Assembly (NCBI GenBank): GCA_964438995.1
Contig: CAYTMQ010000001.1
Span: forward strand, 186,001-250,000
Direction of reading: 5' to 3'
DNA: 64,000 bases
Source: JABMMZ01 sp964438995
GTDB lineage: Bacteria; Bacteroidota; Bacteroidia; NS11-12g; UBA955
Part shown: positions 59,384 through 64,000 of the stretch, piece after piece
How positions within the stretch are numbered: position 1 is the stretch's first letter
How the letters are laid out: each line of letters begins with the position of its first letter
The notes under the pieces: model-generated
Database searches by the model: none
The model's input: only the letters and a program-made list of their open reading frames with translations
Told to the model about the DNA's origin: nothing
Made by a program: the position numbers and the translations under genes

Positions 59384-59471
59384 ATACCAAAATTAAAAGT
59401 CGTTATCAAATGCTCAAAAAAAAAGTCACTGAAGGTGAATTATTTTGTATGAAATAGGCCAAATTTGCAAT

Positions 59472-60536
59472 ATGACATTAAAACATAAATATTTTGCGAG
59501 CTTAATGGCAGCTATCTTATTGTTTATCAATTGTAAAGGTGGTGCAAAAATTCTTGCAGAAAAATCAAAGAAGCCATTAAACATTATACTTTTGATTGGT
59601 GATGGAATGGGCTTGGCTCAGATTTCAGCTGCGTCATTTATGTTTGGAGGATTGACATTAGATGAATTTGTTGAGATAGGGTTGTTGCAAACTTCATCTG
59701 CGAACGATTATATAACCGACAGTGCTGCTGGTGCAACTGCTTATAGCACTGGTGAAAAAACATACAATGGAGCTATTGGAGTTGGAGTTGATACTTTATT
59801 AAGAGCTACAATTCTAGAATTAGCAGAAAGAAATGGTTTGTCTACCGGTCTAATTTCTACCTGCAGTATAACACATGCTACACCGGCTTCTTTCTTTGCT
59901 CATCAGAAACACAGAGAAATGCACAAAGAAATTGCAGGAGATTTATACGGCAAAGGCATTGATTTTATTGCGGGAACTGGAAAACCTTATTTTGATGTTT
60001 CAAAGTTAATGAATGACGGCTATGCTATTAGCACTGGTATGACATTGGAAAAATATGATGCTGCAAAAAAACAATGCTGGTTTTTTAACGATAGCATTCA
60101 TCCGCCAAAAGTAGAAGGTAGAGGTGATTGGCTGAAAAGGGCAACTGACAAAGGCATTGAACATTTATCACAAAATAAAAAAGGGTTTTTTCTAATGGTG
60201 GAAGGTAGTCAAATTGATTGGGGCGGACATGACACAGATTTTAATTATACGGTTACCGAATTAGTCGATTTTGACAAAGCAGTGAAATCGGCTTTAGATT
60301 TTGCAAAGAAAGACGGTAACACATTGGTAATTGTAACAGCCGACCACGAAACGGGAGGACTTTCATTAGATGCAGGTGATTTAAAGAAACGCAGTATACA
60401 ACACCACTACAGCAGTACACATCATTCAGGGATTATGGTGCCAGTTTATGCTTTCGGTCCGGGTGCAGAATTTTTAAAAGGCACACATCAAAACACCAAG
60501 GTGTTTAAGGTGATGAAGATGTTGTATGGTTTTTAA
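59472..60536 (+). CDS. alkaline phosphatase, lipoprotein form
   Basis: A 354-residue phosphomonoesterase. Signal with lipobox (MTLKHKYFASLMAAILLFINC), so probably anchored by lipid on the periplasmic side or surface. Active-site motifs: LIGDGMG (metal Asp), TDSAAGATAYSTG with the nucleophile Ser84, EGSQIDWGGHD and TADHETGGLS, plus a late HHSG. The length is that of bacterial PhoA-type enzymes without extra domains. I chose ATG 59472, not an in-frame upstream ATG at 59445, because only then does the signal peptide start the protein; CAAATTTG at 59460-59467 may be its -7 box. Confidence 0.92.
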   Translation: MTLKHKYFASLMAAILLFINCKGGAKILAEKSKKPLNIILLIGDGMGLAQISAASFMFGGLTLDEFVEIGLLQTSSANDYITDSAAGATAYSTGEKTYNGAIGVGVDTLLRATILELAERNGLSTGLISTCSITHATPASFFAHQKHREMHKEIAGDLYGKGIDFIAGTGKPYFDVSKLMNDGYAISTGMTLEKYDAAKKQCWFFNDSIHPPKVEGRGDWLKRATDKGIEHLSQNKKGFFLMVEGSQIDWGGHDTDFNYTVTELVDFDKAVKSALDFAKKDGNTLVIVTADHETGGLSLDAGDLKKRSIQHHYSSTHHSGIMVPVYAFGPGAEFLKGTHQNTKVFKVMKMLYGF

Positions 60537-60544
60537 AAAAAGAA

Positions 60545-60565
60545 AAGGGGTTGACGAGACCCCTT
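60545..60565 (-). terminator. terminator of the LytTR/LytS operon
   Basis: AAGGGGT (60545-60551), 7-base loop, ACCCCTT (60559-60565). On the minus strand it is followed by TTTTCTTTTTTT, the mark of a rho-independent terminator for the gene at 60597. On the plus strand the tail is weak, so it serves the phosphatase gene less well. Confidence 0.75.
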
Positions 60566-60596
60566 AACTTAAACTATAAGAAAAATATACATACTA

Positions 60597-61355
60597 TTAT
60601 CCTGCGCCTAATACTGAAAGAAGTTTGTCCACTTTGTCGTGGGTTATACTTACTTCGTATTTGTCTTTTAATATCAAGTATCCGCCATCACTTTTTACAT
60701 ATTCATTGACATATTTTGAATTGATTAAATACGATTTATGAACTCTGATAAAGTTTTTCGAAATCGTAAGAGCATCTTCAAAATGTTTTAAGTTTTTACT
60801 CACCAATATTTTGGAATCGTCTTTTAAAACAATTTCCGAATAGGCTCCTTCAGCTTTAATAAAAACGATGTCATCAATGTCTAAGAACTTAATGGATTGC
60901 CCGATTGCTACCGCTATTTTTTTAGAGTTTTCTACCTCTAAATTTTGTTTTAAAGCAGAGTATTTCAAAATATTTTCTGCTTTGTTGTGTTTACTTATCA
61001 CTCTGTTTACCGCTTCTCTGATCAATTCAGGTTGAATTGGTTTCAACAGATAGTCTATAGCAGACAACTTAAATGCTTGCAATGCAAATTCATTGTAAGC
61101 GGTTGTAAACACTATTTCAAAATCAATTTCTTCTTCATTAAAAAAATCCAAGATTTGGAGTCCACTATACCCTGGCATTTCTATGTCTAAAAATACCAAA
61201 TTGGGTTTGTGCTTTTTTATGGCTTTAACACCCTCTGGTAAATCTTGACAAGTTGCCAGTACTTCGACATCTTCAGAACAAGTATCTTCTAAAATTGCCT
61301 GAAGCATTTTCACTGCTCTAATCTCATCATCAATAATGATTGCTCTTAACACCAT
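60597..61355 (-). CDS. LytTR-family response regulator
   Basis: A 252-residue regulator: receiver domain (IIDDEIRA, phospho-acceptor Asp57 in FLDIEMPGY, Lys in LLKPIQPE) and a LytTR DNA-binding domain (about 145-250: KFLDIDDIVFIKAEGAYSEIVL, FIRVHKSYLINSKYV). Pairs with the LytS-type kinase 60 bases upstream on the same strand. Targets are unknown. The 60-bp gap has a CAAATTTG near the start that resembles a -7 box, so it might be transcribed on its own as well. Confidence 0.94.
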   Translation of the reverse strand: MVLRAIIIDDEIRAVKMLQAILEDTCSEDVEVLATCQDLPEGVKAIKKHKPNLVFLDIEMPGYSGLQILDFFNEEEIDFEIVFTTAYNEFALQAFKLSAIDYLLKPIQPELIREAVNRVISKHNKAENILKYSALKQNLEVENSKKIAVAIGQSIKFLDIDDIVFIKAEGAYSEIVLKDDSKILVSKNLKHFEDALTISKNFIRVHKSYLINSKYVNEYVKSDGGYLILKDKYEVSITHDKVDKLLSVLGAG

Positions 61356-61415
61356 TCAAATTTGTATTTTTATTGCCGCTATTACGTTTAAAATTTATTA
61401 ATACCCTCTTCTGAT

Positions 61416-64000
61416 TTATAAAACAGGGATATTGATTTGCACCAATGTTCCAGTAGAATTATTGAATTCGTCCATCTTGTCTGTTACTTTGATGCTAATT
61501 GGGTTGGTTCTATCACTATTCAAAATATCCAATCTTGTCTTGTTGGCTCTGGTACTGAACGATCTATGTGCAGCATTTCGCTTGGAATTGATTTCTTCAG
61601 AACGTTTCCGACCAATGCCATTGTCTTCAATATAGACTTCTAGCATTTTATCAGCTTCTATGTATTTAAACGTGATGTTTAGATGCCTATTGTTAGACTT
61701 ATGCATCAATCCGTGTTTTACGGCATTTTCAACATAAGGTTGAATTAACATAGGTGGTATTTTAATTTGCTCGGTAAACCTGATGCCTTCTAATTTGATT
61801 TGATATTCTAAGGTGTTTTCGAAACGCATTTTTTCTAATTGAAGATATAGGTCAAGTGTTTCAATTTCTTCAGCAAGAGATATGGTTTCCCGGTTTGATT
61901 CTTCTAAGATTTTACGGGTAAGAACCGAAAATTTACCCAAATAATTGATGGCTTGCTTTTTGTCATTCAAATAAATGTAGCTCTGAATGGTATTTAATGC
62001 ATTGAATAAGAAATGAGGATTCATTTGCGACCGAATGCTACTCAATACATTCAACTGTAAGGCTTTTTCTAACTTGAATTTTTCAATTTCTGCATTTGTT
62101 TTTGTTCTGATATTGTTGATTCTATTGATGTACAACAAAATCAAAATAAGGACAAAAACAGCTATCAATAAGGCATAAAACCACCAGTTGTCCCAAAATG
62201 GACCTTTGATTTTAAAGGTCAAGGTGTACAATTTTGGTATGCCTATTTGACGAATACTTAAAGTATATGTACCGGGTGAAAGCTGACTCAAGTATAGTTC
62301 TCTTTGATTGTTTTTGAGAGACAACCAAGCATTATTATTAATTCGATATTGGTATTCAACATTTCCTAAAACTGATGCAGCTGGACTCTCAATTCCGATT
62401 TCGAATGAGTTTTGGTTGTAGTCAAATTCCAAATCTGTTAAGTTGTAATTTTTACTTCCACCAGTAGAAATGTATTTAAAGTACATTGGTATTCTCGGTG
62501 CATTTTTTCTAATTTCTCGAATGTCTGCTTTGTAAAGTTTTTGTCCGGTAATCAAATATAAGACATCGTTGTTGATAGTAAAATCACTACAATTAAATAG
62601 GTTTACTGCTCCGATATAGGAAAATGATTGGATATTGAAGTTTTGTAAATTGATGGCGTGTAAACCACGGGTACTCAGTATCCAAATTGAATTTTTATAA
62701 AATTTAATTTTGATGATGGTATTTCCGATGGTACTGTTAAAGTTGTCAAAATGTTTAAAAATGGCACCATCTTTCAGCATATATATACCTGACTGAATGG
62801 TTCCAACTATAACAAATGGCGGATGATATTCCATAAAAGTTGAGAATATTTGATTGTTCCCATCTTTTATTTCAACTGGATTTTTCCTGTCTTTTACGCT
62901 GAATAAGCCAGGCACACCACCAAAATATAATACTTGATTGATGGTATCATATCTAACATTTGTGAACCTACCTATGATGTTAATTCTTTTGATTTCATTG
63001 TCAAGAGTATTAAACTTTAATTGACTAGCAAATTTGTTTTTAACTACCTCGTTGAATTTGTGATAGAATATATTTCCAGTAGTAGCCATGTAGAGATAGT
63101 CTTTATTGTCTATACTGGCATCTTTCATCGCCAATTCTTGAATGTATGGTTTGTATTTGTAATTTGAATCAATAAGAATGAATCGACTATTGCCTATGAG
63201 GATATATCTGTTGTTTAAATTTTTGCAGACTATTACAGGTTTATGTCCAAATTCAGCATTTAAGTCCATGATTTTTCTCATAGAATCTTGGGTTAAATCA
63301 TAAAGCACATTGTCTTGAGTGATACCCAAAGCTTTGTTTCTAAATTGTACAAGTTTAATAAAGTTAGAAAATTCATTTACTTCAATACGTGTTACCTTAC
63401 TTGCTGGCATAAAAATGATACCATCGTTTAAAGTAGAATACCAAGAATTGCCTAAATTGTCTTTTGCAAAATGCGTGTAGCTCCTGCCATCAAAAAGTTG
63501 CTTAATTTCAAATTTTCGATCTTGCAATGGCACCTTAAAAACACTACCTGTAGTGAAGATGTATAAGTCATTGCCAAATCTTTCAGAGTAATTGTAATTA
63601 AAATTAAAGCTGGTAACCATTGATTTTTCATAGTTTTTTCCATATCTGATAAACAACTCTTTGGCTGTGTTGTATGTCGACACAATGGTGCTATCGTCAA
63701 CATATATGACTGAATAAGGCGCAAAATTATCTGTTGAGTCGAATCTACCATTGTGGAATTTGATGAGTTTTTTATTGTAATTGCCAGTAAAATATACTGT
63801 GTCTTTATTGACTGCAAAGTACTGAATGGTATTTTGTAAACTGTATTTGTGTTCTTTTTTTGTTTTTACGTCGTATTCAATTAAACCACCTTCGGCATTG
63901 AAAATCATATTACCGTTTTTCAAAAAACCAATTTTCAGAGTAGAAGGCGGAAAGTTGAGTTCAAACGATTTAAACAGAACCATCTCATCGTTTTCGATGT
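61416..64000 (-). CDS. LytS-type sensor histidine kinase with periplasmic propeller (5' end outside window)
   Basis: The frame is open to the right edge, so at least 861 residues are visible and the real start is beyond base 64000; the Met at 63983 is probably internal (sequence IENDEMVLFKSF reads through). Order: propeller-type sensor repeats (to about residue 480), a Y_Y_Y Ig-like domain (GNVEYQYRINNNAWLSL, LSPGTYTLSIRQ), one membrane helix (FYALLIAVFVLILILLYI), then the His_kinase domain with QMNPHFLFNALNTIQ (conserved His), LEKMRFEN, IPPMLIQPYVENAVKHGL and DNGIGRKRS. It phosphorylates the LytTR regulator downstream. Confidence 0.9.
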   Translation of the reverse strand, partial: IENDEMVLFKSFELNFPPSTLKIGFLKNGNMIFNAEGGLIEYDVKTKKEHKYSLQNTIQYFAVNKDTVYFTGNYNKKLIKFHNGRFDSTDNFAPYSVIYVDDSTIVSTYNTAKELFIRYGKNYEKSMVTSFNFNYNYSERFGNDLYIFTTGSVFKVPLQDRKFEIKQLFDGRSYTHFAKDNLGNSWYSTLNDGIIFMPASKVTRIEVNEFSNFIKLVQFRNKALGITQDNVLYDLTQDSMRKIMDLNAEFGHKPVIVCKNLNNRYILIGNSRFILIDSNYKYKPYIQELAMKDASIDNKDYLYMATTGNIFYHKFNEVVKNKFASQLKFNTLDNEIKRINIIGRFTNVRYDTINQVLYFGGVPGLFSVKDRKNPVEIKDGNNQIFSTFMEYHPPFVIVGTIQSGIYMLKDGAIFKHFDNFNSTIGNTIIKIKFYKNSIWILSTRGLHAINLQNFNIQSFSYIGAVNLFNCSDFTINNDVLYLITGQKLYKADIREIRKNAPRIPMYFKYISTGGSKNYNLTDLEFDYNQNSFEIGIESPAASVLGNVEYQYRINNNAWLSLKNNQRELYLSQLSPGTYTLSIRQIGIPKLYTLTFKIKGPFWDNWWFYALLIAVFVLILILLYINRINNIRTKTNAEIEKFKLEKALQLNVLSSIRSQMNPHFLFNALNTIQSYIYLNDKKQAINYLGKFSVLTRKILEESNRETISLAEEIETLDLYLQLEKMRFENTLEYQIKLEGIRFTEQIKIPPMLIQPYVENAVKHGLMHKSNNRHLNITFKYIEADKMLEVYIEDNGIGRKRSEEINSKRNAAHRSFSTRANKTRLDILNSDRTNPISIKVTDKMDEFNNSTGTLVQINIPVL

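Noticed and set aside
1..64000. tRNA or rRNA genes, prophage and insertion sequences
   Set aside because: I looked through the intergenic gaps for cloverleaf-like arms, transposase motifs and phage genes and saw none.

Overview
The window is AT-rich chromosomal DNA of a Bacteroidota bacterium, probably of the Chitinophagales/Sphingobacteriia-like part of the phylum. The evidence is a two-lobed set of T9SS features (a type A tail on the HmuY-like protein at 36218 and a CHU_C/type B tail on the PKD giant at 22901), SusC-style carrier/STN domains with an ECF sigma/FecR pair, HmuY/HmuR-type haem uptake, LytTR/LytS-type signalling, FKBP lipoproteins, and repeated promoters of the Bacteroidota type (TTG, 18-20 bp, TAnnTTTG). 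Shine-Dalgarno sites are essentially absent. I see no rRNA, tRNA, prophage, intact insertion sequence or CRISPR array.

Layout. 1-8.6 kb: end of an unknown gene, dapA with a conserved partner, RNase Z, then a tight run SDR / EamA exporter / YicC / S41 protease / metallophosphoesterase. 8.7-11.9 kb: a lone receiver protein and a five-PAS histidine kinase. 12.2-22.2 kb: secreted M1 peptidase, two paralogous lipoproteins, then a TonB-dependent receptor, a GIN-domain lipoprotein, an ECF sigma factor, a FecR anti-sigma factor and an STN protein that ends in Gln-Ala-Gly-Leu-x-Asn repeats instead of a receptor barrel. 22.3-28.5 kb: an unknown gene and a 1851-residue multi-PKD surface protein. 29-33.9 kb: three-part proton-translocating transhydrogenase with a four-helix-bundle (IVS) gene inside the operon, divergent from alanine dehydrogenase, a relative of the PntA dehydrogenase lobe. 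34-40.6 kb: a haem-uptake region (cytochrome b5-like protein, two-component system, HmuY-like T9SS protein, HmuR-like receptor, HmuY-like lipoprotein). 40.7-49.4 kb: one gap-free run NrnA / two FKBP isomerases / RfbB / RfbA / Wza / Wzc / CpsB, linking envelope folding helpers with exopolysaccharide export. 49.4-56 kb: GT-C membrane protein, UvrD-like helicase fused to a RecB-type nuclease, a conserved unknown protein, GT2 glycosyltransferase, sirtuin. 56.5-64 kb: PurF-like amidotransferase, PabA/TrpG, zinc-ribbon protein, alkaline phosphatase, and a LytTR regulator with its propeller-type kinase, which runs off the right edge.

Between genes, six gaps hold chains of small hairpins. Two of them (11866 and 22194) are clearly copies of one repeat family, and related GAGGTT-linked modules occur near 1.9 and 56.3 kb. 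A hairpin touches the start codon of the TonB receptor at 15619. Two TATCTTTG boxes face each other as a perfect inverted repeat at 34240-34262. A possible decayed gene with one internal stop follows the sirtuin gene. The most novel-looking parts are the sigma/FecR/STN-repeat sensor module, the doubled HmuY haem locus with its palindromic divergent promoter region, and the IVS gene lodged in the transhydrogenase operon. All functional statements come from reading the sequence and family knowledge; no searches were run.
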